From assembly GCF_000331105.1 (NCBI RefSeq), contig NC_020054.1, positions 2,450,813 through 2,514,812 of the forward strand: a stretch of 64,000 nucleotides of DNA. The letters are read 5' to 3'. A model generated the notes under the pieces. It had not been told where the DNA came from. It was given only the letters and a program-made list of their open reading frames with translations, and made no database searches. This DNA is from Fibrella aestuarina BUZ 2. Lineage in GTDB: Bacteria; Bacteroidota; Bacteroidia; Cytophagales; Spirosomataceae. The position numbers were made by a program, and so were the translations under genes. Shown here piece by piece: positions 54,487-63,266 of this stretch; the stretch's first letter is position 1; every line of letters starts with the position of its first letter.

Positions 54487-55257
54487 ATGAGTAGACCTCT
54501 AACTTGCTATCTGGTCGACGATGAGTCGGCCGCCCACACCATTTTGTCGAAGTTTATCAGCCGGGTGCCCTACCTGCAGCTGCTGGGGCAAAGCCTCGAT
54601 CCGTTCGATGGCCTCGAGCAGGTGGAAGCCCTGCGGCCCGACGTGCTGTTTCTGGACGTGGAAATGCCCGACATGAGTGGGGTGGCGTTTCTGAAGTCGC
54701 TCACGCCGCCGCATCCTGCCGTGGTAATGGTGACGGCTTCGCCGCAGTATGCCGCCGACACCTACAACTTCGAGGCCGTGACGCACTATCTGCTCAAGCC
54801 CGTTGGGTACGACAAATTCATGGAGGCCGTGGCGCGCGTAACCAAGCGCCTGCACTACGATCCCAACGGTACGCCCCCCGCCAACGTACCCAGTGCCCCA
54901 GTCGCCAACGTACCTGAGGTCGATCCGCGCGAAAACGTGCCGTACTTTCTGATCAAGGAAGACAAGAAGCTCGTGCGGGTGGCGCCCGAAGACATCGTGT
55001 TTGTGGAGGGGATGAAAGATTACCTCAAAATCCACCTCAACAGCCGCATGATCGTCACGCACATGACCATGAGCAAGCTGGAAGAACTGCTGCCGCCCTC
55101 GCAGTTTCTGCGGATCAACCGGTCGTACATCGTGCGGCGGCTGGCCATCAAAGAGATCGACGGCAACCAGATCACCACGCTCGACGGCAAGAAGGTCTAC
55201 ATCGGGGTGACGTACCGCGAGGCCGTGATGAAGGAGTTGAAAAAGAACATGATCTAA
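54487..55257 (+). CDS. LytTR-family response regulator
   Basis: About 256 residues from MSRPLTCYLVDDE at 54487; the open frame extends upstream without a start that keeps the receiver fold intact. The receiver domain spans 1-120, with acidic pocket VDDE, phospho-acceptor Asp in LFLDVEMPDMSG and Lys in LLKPVGYDKF. A Pro-rich linker follows. The LytTR DNA-binding domain is about 160-256 (VFVEGMKDYLKIHL, LRINRSYIV). It lies 9 bases before its sensor kinase. It is the natural candidate to bind the direct repeats at 54417-54448 and 56440-56471. Confidence 0.95.
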   Translation: MSRPLTCYLVDDESAAHTILSKFISRVPYLQLLGQSLDPFDGLEQVEALRPDVLFLDVEMPDMSGVAFLKSLTPPHPAVVMVTASPQYAADTYNFEAVTHYLLKPVGYDKFMEAVARVTKRLHYDPNGTPPANVPSAPVANVPEVDPRENVPYFLIKEDKKLVRVAPEDIVFVEGMKDYLKIHLNSRMIVTHMTMSKLEELLPPSQFLRINRSYIVRRLAIKEIDGNQITTLDGKKVYIGVTYREAVMKELKKNMI

Positions 55258-55266
55258 TCCCTCGCC

Positions 55267-56403
55267 ATGCCAAATCAATCGGTGCGGGCGCGGTTCTGGG
55301 CGCTGCTGCAAGGGGCGTGGCGCTGGCTGTCGGCGCGGCCGTGGCTGCGGCGGGCGCTGCTGTGGGGGCTTTGTTATTACTACGTGCGGTACGTCTACTA
55401 CGGCGAGTTCTTCCAGGCGTCGGCGCGCACGCTCGACGTGCTGGCGCTGGTGTTGCAGGCGCAGACGATGCTGATCTACTACGTGTTTGGGTACGTCATC
55501 TTCCCGCGTACGCTCTACAAAGGCAAGATCCTCGAGTTTGTGGGTACGTTGTTCGTCACCCACGCGCTCATCTACCAGACTAACTACTGGCTGTTTTACG
55601 GGCTGGCGAAGACCGGCGAGCCGGGCCGGTTGCAGCGGCTGTGGGCGCTGGTCGAAACCTGGGGCCTGTGGGGCTGGATCAACAACGGCACGGCTGCCTC
55701 GTGGAGCTTCTTCTGGACGTTTACGGTCGTCATCTTCCTGCTGGCCGTGCGGGCGGTGATCGACATCATCCGCCTCCGTACGCACGTCATTCAACTCGAA
55801 AAAGACAAGCTGCAACTTGAGCTCGACTTCCTGAAGTCGCAGGTGAATCCGCATTTTCTGTTCAACACGCTCAACAGCGTGTATGCCCGCGTGTTCGACA
55901 CCGACGAAAGCGCCGCCGACCTGCTGCTGCGCCTGTCGGAACTGATGCGCTACAACCTCTACGAAACCAACCAGCCCCGCGTGGCGCTGACGAGCGAACT
56001 GGCGTACATCCAGAACTACCTCGACCTGGAACGCAACCGGCTTGAAGGGCAACCCGTCGAGATTACGTATGCCCAAACCGGTGAAGCGACCACGCACACC
56101 ATCGCGCCCCTGCTGCTGATTGCGTTCGTCGAGAATGCGTTCAAGCATGGCGTCAAGGGGGCCACCAAACCGGCGTTTGTGCGGGTGGCAGTGCAGGTGG
56201 CGGGGGGGCAACTCCTGTTTACGGTTGAAAACAGCGTGTTTCCCAAGCGGCAGTCGGTGAGCCCTGACCCCGTGAAGCAATCGGGTGGCATCGGGCTCGA
56301 CAACGTGCGGCGGCGGTTACAGACCCTGTACCCCAACCGGCATAGCCTGACCGTTACGCCCGGCGACGCCAGCTATCAGGCGCAGGTCACGCTGGAGTTG
56401 TGA
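55267..56403 (+). CDS. LytS/YpdA-type membrane sensor histidine kinase
   Basis: A 378-residue kinase. Four hydrophobic segments lie in residues 25-170, then a coiled coil (QLEKDKLQLELDFLK). The His_kinase block QVNPHFLFNTLNSVYARV holds the phospho-histidine. The ATPase domain has PLLLIAFVENAFKHGV and GGIGLDNVRRRL. There is no large extracellular sensor domain, so the membrane part itself is the likely sensor, as in peptide-sensing LytS relatives. It signals to the regulator encoded just upstream. Mature peptide product is a reasonable ligand but unproven. Confidence 0.94.
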   Translation: MPNQSVRARFWALLQGAWRWLSARPWLRRALLWGLCYYYVRYVYYGEFFQASARTLDVLALVLQAQTMLIYYVFGYVIFPRTLYKGKILEFVGTLFVTHALIYQTNYWLFYGLAKTGEPGRLQRLWALVETWGLWGWINNGTAASWSFFWTFTVVIFLLAVRAVIDIIRLRTHVIQLEKDKLQLELDFLKSQVNPHFLFNTLNSVYARVFDTDESAADLLLRLSELMRYNLYETNQPRVALTSELAYIQNYLDLERNRLEGQPVEITYAQTGEATTHTIAPLLLIAFVENAFKHGVKGATKPAFVRVAVQVAGGQLLFTVENSVFPKRQSVSPDPVKQSGGIGLDNVRRRLQTLYPNRHSLTVTPGDASYQAQVTLEL

Positions 56404-56439
56404 GGCCGGGGCGTTTTCATTCATCGAACAATGGGCCAC

Positions 56440-56508
56440 ATTGGTCGAAAAAGCGGCAGGTATCGGTCGAAAGGAATTGAAACAGGACCTTGGCAGTGAA
56501 TAAGTTTG
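56440..56508 (+). promoter_or_regulatory. LytTR-type direct repeat and promoter of the LanB operon
   Basis: ATTGGTCGAA (56440-56449) and ATCGGTCGAA (56462-56471) are 22 bp apart. TTG (56477-56479), 21 bases, then TAAGTTTG (56501-56508) matches the Bacteroidota -33/-7 consensus exactly. The start codon of the precursor peptide lies 79 bases after the -7 element. The second repeat ends 5 bases before the -33 element, a good position for an activator. Confidence 0.85.
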
Positions 56509-56587
56509 ACTCGTCGGACAGGCACAAACGCCGCTGACGCCTAGACCCTTAATCGCCTCATCTGCTCCTTTTCTTCTCCTATCGACC

Positions 56588-56728
56588 ATGAAAAACCAAG
56601 CTACTGCCCCCGCTTCTCGTTTCGTGTTGAAAAAACAACGCCTCGTTTGTTTGAGCACGCTGGCCAACCCCACCGCTGTTCGCACCGGTGGCCGCACGCA
56701 CCCTACCGTTACCATTACGACCTACTAA
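56588..56728 (+). CDS. LanB-associated precursor peptide with Gly-Gly leader
   Basis: A 46-residue peptide: MKNQATAPAS start, FVLKKQRLVCLSTLANPTAV, then RTGG, and the tail RTHPTVTITTY. The leader fits the Bacteroidota Gly-Gly type (hydrophobic/KK box, conserved Leu-Ser, GG end). The putative core has five Thr and no Cys. LanB could dehydrate the Thr residues to dehydrobutyrine, but lanthionine rings would need Cys, and the only Cys is in the leader. It is the first gene after the LytTR-type promoter. Confidence 0.82.
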   Translation: MKNQATAPASRFVLKKQRLVCLSTLANPTAVRTGGRTHPTVTITTY

Positions 56729-56742
56729 TTCGTCCCTACCCC

Positions 56743-57105
56743 TTGCAACAGTATCACCTGCTTAACTACCCGTTGGTAGGTCGGCGGCTGCTGACCTATT
56801 ACCTCCAGCGTACCGGATGGCTCTGCGAAGGCAGCGTGGGTACGTTCTCGGAGGCCATGCTGGAGAGCGTCCTGGGCAACCGGGACGCCATTCTCTTTTT
56901 ACACCTACCCGACCCCGACGATAACGACCTGCCCGGCTCGTTTCGGGACGCGCTTTGCCAACACCCGGCCGTGATTGTTACCTCGCCCTACCCGGCCCAT
57001 CTGTTCAACTGGCTTCCTTTCCGGCCCTTTGCGTTCATGACCGAGCCATTTTCCTACGATCAGTTTGCGGCCTGTCTGGAAAAATACGTGGCTGTTTTTG
57101 GGTAA
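56743..57105 (+). CDS. degenerate receiver-domain protein
   Basis: About 120 residues if TTG 56743 is the start; the frame is open upstream into the precursor gene, so the true start is uncertain. The C-terminal half (HPAVIVTSPYPAHLF, FRPFAFMTEPFSYDQFAACLEKYV) aligns in style with the receiver of the regulator at 54487 (HPAVVMVTASPQYAADTY, LLKPVGYDKFMEAVARV). The phospho-acceptor Asp position reads LFLHLPDPDD, so the Asp is replaced by His, and Lys of the active site is Thr. There is no LytTR domain. It is probably a pseudo-receiver that binds the kinase or LanB rather than signals by phosphate. Confidence 0.6.
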   Translation: MQQYHLLNYPLVGRRLLTYYLQRTGWLCEGSVGTFSEAMLESVLGNRDAILFLHLPDPDDNDLPGSFRDALCQHPAVIVTSPYPAHLFNWLPFRPFAFMTEPFSYDQFAACLEKYVAVFG

Positions 57106-57211
57106 TAACCGGACAATCATGGATATGATTATCCATTGATACAATTTTCGATTTTTATAGGCCTGCATCGGCTACCTTGTCAGGATTGCTGTCTATCCCA
57201 ACGAGCCGCCC

Positions 57212-60200
57212 ATGCAGGTAAGTGACTTCTTTATGGTGCGTCGGCCAACGTACCCGCTCCAGACGTTAACGCAGTTTTATAAACTGCTTACGACCAACCC
57301 AATCGACGACGTACTGCGAACGTATTACCGCGACCCGGTAATGCAGGAAGCCATCTTCGTGGCGTCGCCCGGCCTCTACGAACGGCTGCAACGCTGGCTT
57401 GATGGCGAGCCGCTCCCCGAGCAGAAGAAGCTGATCAACACCCTGCACAAATACCTGGTCAGAATGTGCAGCCGCTCCACGCCCTATGGCCTCTTTGCCG
57501 GTTGCTCGCTGGGTACGTTTGCCGACGAATCGCGGCTGCGTGCCGATCTGCCCGACGCCTTGCGGGCGCACGTGCGCGTCGACACCGACTGCCTGCGGGC
57601 TATTGGCCAGTGGCTTACCCAGCAGCCCCACCTCCGAACCCAATTGCTGCTGTTTCCGAATTCGTCGCTGTATCGGGTGGGCGCGTCGTGGCGCTACGTG
57701 GAACAACAGCGGGGTGCCGATCAGCGGCTCCAGTATTTCATCAGCGCCGTGGAGGCCGAAGCCGCGCTTAATTGCCTGCTGACGGCGGCGCAATCCGGCG
57801 CGACCATTCACCAGCTGGCCCACCAACTGACGGCCGATACCCCCACGGACGGGCTGGGTGATGCTTTCGAGGAAGCCTTCGCCGAAGCCGTTGATTTTGT
57901 CGAGCAGCTGATCGAGAGTCAGTTGCTTGTTTTTGAGGTGGAACCCGCCGTAACCGGCATCGATTCGTTGAACCAACTGGCTACCCGCATCGGTCAACTG
58001 CCCGACGCGACCGAGGTGGCGCAATCGCTCTGGGCCTTGCACGACCAACTGCGGCAACCCGACCGGCTACAGGCCTACAACCACACCCGGCGGTGGTTTG
58101 CCGAGCGGCAGATCGACGCTCCCTCCACCGATGTGGTGCAGGTGAATGCCTTCTTTCCCAACACCATCACCATCGGGCAATCGGTGATCCGGCTGTTGCA
58201 GCGCGACCTCGATAAGCTGCTGGTGCTGAATCAGCCCGCCCACCGCCCCGACCTCGACGAATTTGCCCGGCGGTTCACCAATCGCTACGAAGAAGAGGAA
58301 ATTCCGCTGTCGCTGGCGCTCGACAATGAGTTTGGCGTTGGTTACGGTAACGTCTCGACGCTGGGTGTTGGCTACGCGCCCCTTATCGACGACCTCAGCG
58401 TGGGCATCACCACCGCGCTGCCCACCGCTACCTGGGACTGGTGGCACACGCTGGTGATGGAGAAATACACGGAGGCGCTCCGTACCCGGCAGGCCGAAAT
58501 CGAGCTGACCGACGACGACCTAGCCTACATTGGTCGGCAGCAACGCCCCACTACGCCCCTGCCCAGCAGTTTCTACGCGGTTGGATCGCTGCTGGCGTCG
58601 TCGGAAAAGGCGCTCGACGCGGGCGATTTTCAGTTCAACCTGCTGGGGTGCGGCGGTCCGTCGGCCATGAACCTGCTCAGCCGCTTTGGCGAAGGCGAAC
58701 CCGCTCTGGCCGCGCACATCCGCGCCTGTGCCGCTGCCGAAGAGGCCCGCCACCCCGACGTGGTTATTGCCGAGATCATTCACCTACCCGAAAACCGCGT
58801 CGGCAATATCCTGGCGCGGCCGCCCATCCATCAGTACGAAATTCCGTATCTGGGGCAGGCCTCGGTGGCGGCCGACTGCCAGATTCCGATTACCGACCTG
58901 CTGGTGTCGACGCGCAACGGCCGGGTGGTGCTTCGGTCGAAACGGCTCAACAAACGGGTGATTCCGCGCCTGACCACCGCCCACAATTTCAAGCAGGGCC
59001 TGCCCATCTACCGGTTTCTGTGCGACTTGCAGGCGCAGGATGCCCACCTCAACGTAGCCTGGAACTGGGGCGTGCTGCGCGAACAAACGTACCTGCCGCG
59101 GATACGTTATCGCCGCGTGGTGGTGAGCCGGGCTACCTGGCAGCTACCCACCCAGACGCTCACGCCCGACAATCCCCTACGGCTGGTGGCGCAGCTGACG
59201 GCGGCGGGCCTGCCCGATCAGTTTGTGGTGGCGCAGGCCGACCATGAGTTGCTGATTTCGATGCACGTGCCGGCTTCCCTCGAGTTGCTGAGTCAGGAAA
59301 TTCGTAAAACCGACCGGATCAAGCTGATCGAATGCCTCGCTACCCCCGACCGCTGCCCACTCAGGCGGCAGCGGGACACCTACACCCACGAGCTGGTGAT
59401 TCCGTTCTGGAACCCCGATGCGCCCGTGTTTTCGGGGCTACCGCAGGCGGCCGAAGCGGGGCCGCAGCGCCGGTTTTCGGTGGGGAGCGAGTGGTTTTAT
59501 CTGAAAATCTACACGGGCGAAAAAATGTCGGACCTGCTCCTAACCGACAGCATCTACCCGGTGGTGCAGCAGTTGCTGAAAACCCAGATCATCTCGGCTT
59601 TCTTTTTTGTACGCTACCAGGATACCGACCCGCACTTGCGCCTGCGGTTTCGGGGCAATCCGCACGTCGAGTTCTACCAGTATGTGGTGCGGGCGGTGGA
59701 GCAGGCCCTGCGTGAGGCCGTGGGGTCGGGGGTGGTTCATCGGGTGCAGGTCGAAACCTACCAACGCGAGCTGGAACGCTACGGCATGGCACAGATCGAG
59801 CAATGTGAAACCCTGTTTCATTACGATAGCCTGTCGACACTGGCCTTACTGGCGCATACGGGTGGCACGTTCGACGAAGACCTGCGCTTTGCCGCGGGGG
59901 TCGCCAAAATCGACCGCCTGCTCACCGGGCTGGGTTGGGCGACGGCGGCCCGGCGGCGATTGCTGAATCAGTTGAAAGAGCGCTTTTTTGCGGAATTCGG
60001 GGGGGAATCGACGCTACGGCAGCAACTCAACGACAAGTACCGCCACTACCGGCCGGTGCTGGCTGAGGCCCTGTCGGTCACGTTTGACCCCGCCGATGGA
60101 CTGTGGCGCTGGGAGCGTGAGCAAACCGCCGTGCTGACCGAACTGGCCACGGGCATCACCGACGCCGAGCAGCTGTTCAGCCTTACCGGTAGCCTGGTGC

Positions 60201-60322
60201 ACATGATTCTGAACCGTTTGTTCCCGTCGAAACAGCGCCTCTACGAGCTGGTGGTCTATCACTGTCTGGCCAAACACTACGATGCCCTGGCCGCTCGTGA
60301 GTCGACAGTCGTGGAAGGCTAG
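57212..60322 (+). CDS. full-length LanB-type lantibiotic dehydratase
   Basis: A 1036-residue protein with both LanB parts in one chain. The glutamylation domain is about 1-720 (FFMVRRPTYPLQTLTQFYKL, YLVRMCSRSTPYGLFAGCSLG, VQVNAFFPNTITIG). The elimination/SpaB-C-like domain is about 755-1020 (EWFYLKIYTGEKMSDLLL, FFFVRYQDTDPHLRLRFRG, VQVETYQRELERYG). LanB uses glutamyl-tRNA to activate Ser/Thr and then eliminates glutamate. No LanC cyclase, transporter or C39 protease follows in the window. Its likely substrate is the Thr-rich peptide at 56588. Confidence 0.93.
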   Translation: MQVSDFFMVRRPTYPLQTLTQFYKLLTTNPIDDVLRTYYRDPVMQEAIFVASPGLYERLQRWLDGEPLPEQKKLINTLHKYLVRMCSRSTPYGLFAGCSLGTFADESRLRADLPDALRAHVRVDTDCLRAIGQWLTQQPHLRTQLLLFPNSSLYRVGASWRYVEQQRGADQRLQYFISAVEAEAALNCLLTAAQSGATIHQLAHQLTADTPTDGLGDAFEEAFAEAVDFVEQLIESQLLVFEVEPAVTGIDSLNQLATRIGQLPDATEVAQSLWALHDQLRQPDRLQAYNHTRRWFAERQIDAPSTDVVQVNAFFPNTITIGQSVIRLLQRDLDKLLVLNQPAHRPDLDEFARRFTNRYEEEEIPLSLALDNEFGVGYGNVSTLGVGYAPLIDDLSVGITTALPTATWDWWHTLVMEKYTEALRTRQAEIELTDDDLAYIGRQQRPTTPLPSSFYAVGSLLASSEKALDAGDFQFNLLGCGGPSAMNLLSRFGEGEPALAAHIRACAAAEEARHPDVVIAEIIHLPENRVGNILARPPIHQYEIPYLGQASVAADCQIPITDLLVSTRNGRVVLRSKRLNKRVIPRLTTAHNFKQGLPIYRFLCDLQAQDAHLNVAWNWGVLREQTYLPRIRYRRVVVSRATWQLPTQTLTPDNPLRLVAQLTAAGLPDQFVVAQADHELLISMHVPASLELLSQEIRKTDRIKLIECLATPDRCPLRRQRDTYTHELVIPFWNPDAPVFSGLPQAAEAGPQRRFSVGSEWFYLKIYTGEKMSDLLLTDSIYPVVQQLLKTQIISAFFFVRYQDTDPHLRLRFRGNPHVEFYQYVVRAVEQALREAVGSGVVHRVQVETYQRELERYGMAQIEQCETLFHYDSLSTLALLAHTGGTFDEDLRFAAGVAKIDRLLTGLGWATAARRRLLNQLKERFFAEFGGESTLRQQLNDKYRHYRPVLAEALSVTFDPADGLWRWEREQTAVLTELATGITDAEQLFSLTGSLVHMILNRLFPSKQRLYELVVYHCLAKHYDALAARESTVVEG

Positions 60323-60398
60323 CCGCTGCGTCGGGGGCCTGTTCATCACTTCTGGCCGAAAAACAGAACTTTCCCGGCGCTACCAGGATTTCATTTTT

Positions 60399-60929
60399 AT
60401 GAAGAAACGCATTTGTATCGACCAGGACGACGTGCTGGCTGACACCCACGCCAAGCTCATTCAGATCTACCTGAATTCCGACGCACCCCGTTACGAACTG
60501 GCTCAACTACAGGAAAAATCATTCCACGAACTGCTGACCGACGACGAGCAGAAAGCCATCTATCAGGCCATTCATCAGCCCGGTTTCTTCCGCGACATTG
60601 CCGTGATGTCGGGCGCCCAGGAAGCCATTGTCCGGCTACAGGAACACTACGAAATTTTTGTGGCGACGGCCGCGATGGAGTTTCCCGACTCGTTCCGGGA
60701 TAAATACGACTGGCTGGCCGAACACTTCCCGACCATTCACTGGCGGAATATTATCTTTCTGGGCGACAAGAGCATTCTTGGGGCCGATTACCTGATTGAC
60801 GACATGCCTTACAATCTGCGCACATTTGCGGGCAAAGGACTGCTGTTCGACGCCCTGCACAACCGCGATGAAGCCGATTTTACGCGCGTCCGGAGCTGGC
60901 AGGATGTGCTGGATTTGCTGCTTGATTAA
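60399..60929 (+). CDS. 5'-nucleotidase (deoxyribonucleotidase)-like HAD protein
   Basis: About 176 residues from ATG 60399 (MKKRICIDQDDVLADTHAKL). The HAD motif I is DQDDVLAD. Later blocks are FFRDIAVMSGAQEAI, FVATAAMEFPDSFRDKYDWL, IIFLGDKSILGADYLIDD. This matches the NT5C family that removes phosphate from deoxynucleoside monophosphates. It follows LanB by 76 bases but is a common stand-alone gene; a link to the peptide system is not assumed. Confidence 0.88.
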   Translation: MKKRICIDQDDVLADTHAKLIQIYLNSDAPRYELAQLQEKSFHELLTDDEQKAIYQAIHQPGFFRDIAVMSGAQEAIVRLQEHYEIFVATAAMEFPDSFRDKYDWLAEHFPTIHWRNIIFLGDKSILGADYLIDDMPYNLRTFAGKGLLFDALHNRDEADFTRVRSWQDVLDLLLD

Positions 60930-61119
60930 AAAGTTTTTAGTAAACTTTGTATACGGTCTAACATCTGCACTAAACGTACCGTTGTGAGCAGTACCGCCTG
61001 GTATACGACTGTACAGATAGCTAGTAAGTGATACGTGTAGATATAGCTGGATAGATCATGTACCGGGCACTTCCGTTTTAAGCCACAAACGTTGAACGAC
61101 TTTTTCCTCCAATCGTTGT

Positions 61120-62355
61120 ATGCCACAAATTAGTTGCTCGTTCTGCGGCCGTCGCAAGAACGAGGTCCAACTGCTTCTGTCGGGCATTGATGCCCACATC
61201 TGTAATCATTGCATCGAGCAGGGCTTCGAGGTGGTGGTTGAAGAAACGCGCCCCCGCCGGAATCAGAACTCCGAACCGCCCAGCCTGAACCTGATCAAGC
61301 CCGTCGAGATGAAAAACTTCCTCGACCAGTACATCATCGGGCAGGACGAGGCCAAAAAGGTGCTGTCGGTAGCGGTCTACAACCATTACAAGCGGCTGAT
61401 GCAGCCCCGCACCGACGATGAGGTGACGATCGAAAAGTCGAATATTCTGATGGTTGGCGAAACCGGCACGGGCAAGACGTACTTGGCCCGCACCATCGCC
61501 CGAATGCTCGACGTGCCGTTCTGCATTGCCGACGCCACCGTGATCACCGAAGCCGGGTACGTTGGCGAAGATGTCGAAACGGTGCTGACCCGCCTGCTGC
61601 AAGCGGCCGATTATAAAATCGACAAGGCCGAGATGGGTATCGTGTATATCGATGAGATTGACAAAATCGCGCGCAAGTCAGACAACCCGTCCATCACGCG
61701 CGACGTCAGCGGCGAGGGGGTGCAGCAGGGGTTGCTGAAACTGCTCGAAGGCTCTACGGTGAACGTACCCCCGCATGGCGGCCGCAAACACCCCGACCAG
61801 CGCCTGATCTCAATCAATACCGAGAACATTCTGTTTATCTGCGGCGGCGCCTTTGACGGCATCGAGCGCCACATCGCCAAGCGCGTTACGTCGCGGCCCA
61901 TCGGCTTCACCGACGAGCGCCGCCTGCACGCCATCAGTGACCGCAGCCACCTCATGCGCTTCGTGTCGGCGCAGGATCTGAAATCGTTTGGGCTGATCCC
62001 CGAACTGCTCGGTCGCCTGCCCGTGCTGACGCACCTCGACGCCCTCGACCGCGACGCGCTCTACCGCATCCTGACCGAGCCGAAGAACGCTATCACGAAG
62101 CAGTATGATAAATTATTTGCGATGGATGATGTAAAAGTTATTTGGGATGATTCGGCCCTGAATTACGTCGTCGATCAGGCCATGGTTTTTAACCTCGGTG
62201 CCCGTGGTTTGCGCTCCATTTGCGAGTCGATTATTACCGACGCCATGTTTGAAATGCCCTCGCAAACGGGCGAAAAAACGCTGATTATCACCCACGAATA
62301 CGCTTCTGAGAAGTTCGGCCGCACGGCCGTGCAACAACTACGGCAGGCTGCCTGA
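61120..62355 (+). CDS. clpX: ATP-dependent Clp protease ATP-binding subunit ClpX
   Basis: A 411-residue AAA+ unfoldase of normal length. The N-terminal zinc domain has CSFCGRRK and CNHC. The ATPase has Walker [17 protein letters not shown], Walker [15 protein letters not shown], pore loop [10 protein letters not shown], and [21 protein letters not shown]-terminal [10 protein letters not shown] and [10 protein letters not shown] follow. It unfolds substrates for ClpP. clpP is not in the window. Confidence 0.97.
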   Translation: MPQISCSFCGRRKNEVQLLLSGIDAHICNHCIEQGFEVVVEETRPRRNQNSEPPSLNLIKPVEMKNFLDQYIIGQDEAKKVLSVAVYNHYKRLMQPRTDDEVTIEKSNILMVGETGTGKTYLARTIARMLDVPFCIADATVITEAGYVGEDVETVLTRLLQAADYKIDKAEMGIVYIDEIDKIARKSDNPSITRDVSGEGVQQGLLKLLEGSTVNVPPHGGRKHPDQRLISINTENILFICGGAFDGIERHIAKRVTSRPIGFTDERRLHAISDRSHLMRFVSAQDLKSFGLIPELLGRLPVLTHLDALDRDALYRILTEPKNAITKQYDKLFAMDDVKVIWDDSALNYVVDQAMVFNLGARGLRSICESIITDAMFEMPSQTGEKTLIITHEYASEKFGRTAVQQLRQAA

Positions 62356-62370
62356 GCGCAACCACCCGGC

Positions 62371-62437
62371 AACGACCGACGGCCATTTCTGGCGTGCGCA
62401 TTCAGGGCGCATCGACCGGAAATGGCCGTCGGTCGTT
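62371..62437 (+). terminator. 19-bp perfect inverted repeat after clpX
   Basis: AACGACCGACGGCCATTTC (62371-62389) pairs perfectly with 62419-62437 around a 29-base loop. It lies 15 bases after the clpX stop. There is only a short T-run (GTTTAA). Confidence 0.75.
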
Positions 62438-62525
62438 TAACGCTATGCTCGGTTTTCCGCAACAAAGCGAAGAGGTCAAGGTTATGACGCTGAAAACATT
62501 TTTTTTTCACCAACACAGAAGCGTC

Positions 62526-63128
62526 ATGAACACGTCGACCAAACACACACTGATTGCCCTATCGTTTACTGCCCTCCTGGGTGCCTGCAGCCGTCCGGTA
62601 GCGACCTTCCAGCCCTCGAAAGCCGAGCGTTTCTATACCCAGCAAACCACCGCCGCCCCGGTTGCCGCTGCTGAAACGGTAGCGCCTGAAGCCACGCCTG
62701 TCGTTGCTGAAGCCTCAGCTCCGGCCGTTGCTGCCCCCGCCGCTACCAAAGCCGACATCGAAACGATGCTGGTAAAGGCCGAAGCCGTAGCGTCAGCCAA
62801 AGCCCGCCCAGCCGAAGCCCGCAAACTGGAGCGCCGGATCACCAAAATCCGGGAGGTGCTGAACACCAGCCCGGCTTCTAGCCTCGCCCCGGCTGCCCCG
62901 GTTAAGAAAGCGGGTCTGGCTCAACGCCTGATGATGAAGTCGATGGATAAGAAAATCCAGAAGCACCTGGCCCCCGAGCAACCCATGCGGAGCAGCACGC
63001 TCACCGCTGGTCTGGTTATCGGTCTGATTGGTCTGCTGCTGCTGTTGCTCACGACGGGTACGGCGGCGACCATCGGTCTGATCGCCCTGGTTGTGGGTAT
63101 CGTACTGGTGATTCTGGGTCTGTTGTAA
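62526..63128 (+). CDS. putative lipoprotein with Ala/Pro-rich middle and C-terminal Gly/Leu membrane segment (copy 1)
   Basis: About 200 residues from MNTSTKHTLIALSF (ATG 62526). A lipobox LGAC is followed by SRPVATFQPSKAERFYTQQT. An Ala-rich region and a helix (ARKLERRITKIREVL) come next, then a conserved block KKAGLAQRLMMKSMDKKIQKH. A long C-terminal hydrophobic segment (GLVIGLIGLLLLLLTTGTAA) spans residues about 160-200. It is a paralogue of the next gene. The family is frequent in Spirosoma-like genomes as I recall, with unknown function. Confidence 0.8.
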   Translation: MNTSTKHTLIALSFTALLGACSRPVATFQPSKAERFYTQQTTAAPVAAAETVAPEATPVVAEASAPAVAAPAATKADIETMLVKAEAVASAKARPAEARKLERRITKIREVLNTSPASSLAPAAPVKKAGLAQRLMMKSMDKKIQKHLAPEQPMRSSTLTAGLVIGLIGLLLLLLTTGTAATIGLIALVVGIVLVILGLL

Positions 63129-63147
63129 TTACCAACGAGTTTACCTA

Positions 63148-63228
63148 GACAGGTATACGGGATGAGTCGGTGGCTATTTTGCCCAAACGGATGAAATAAA
63201 AGTCGGCTCATCACGTATCCTGTCTGAT
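63148..63228. repeat. imperfect inverted repeat between the paralogous lipoprotein genes
   Basis: AGACAGGTATACGGGATGAG (from 63148) pairs with a segment ending AGACAGG-complement near 63228 (CTCATCACGTATCCTGTCT) with two mismatches and one gap. It may end the first gene or lie in the leader of the second. Confidence 0.5.
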
Positions 63229-63266
63229 ACGATTTTTACTTTAACGCTGAACACAATTACTGTACA

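Noticed and set aside
54499..56280. 593-codon open frame on the minus strand
   Set aside because: It is antisense to the LytTR regulator and its kinase, with a low-complexity translation and no recognisable fold.
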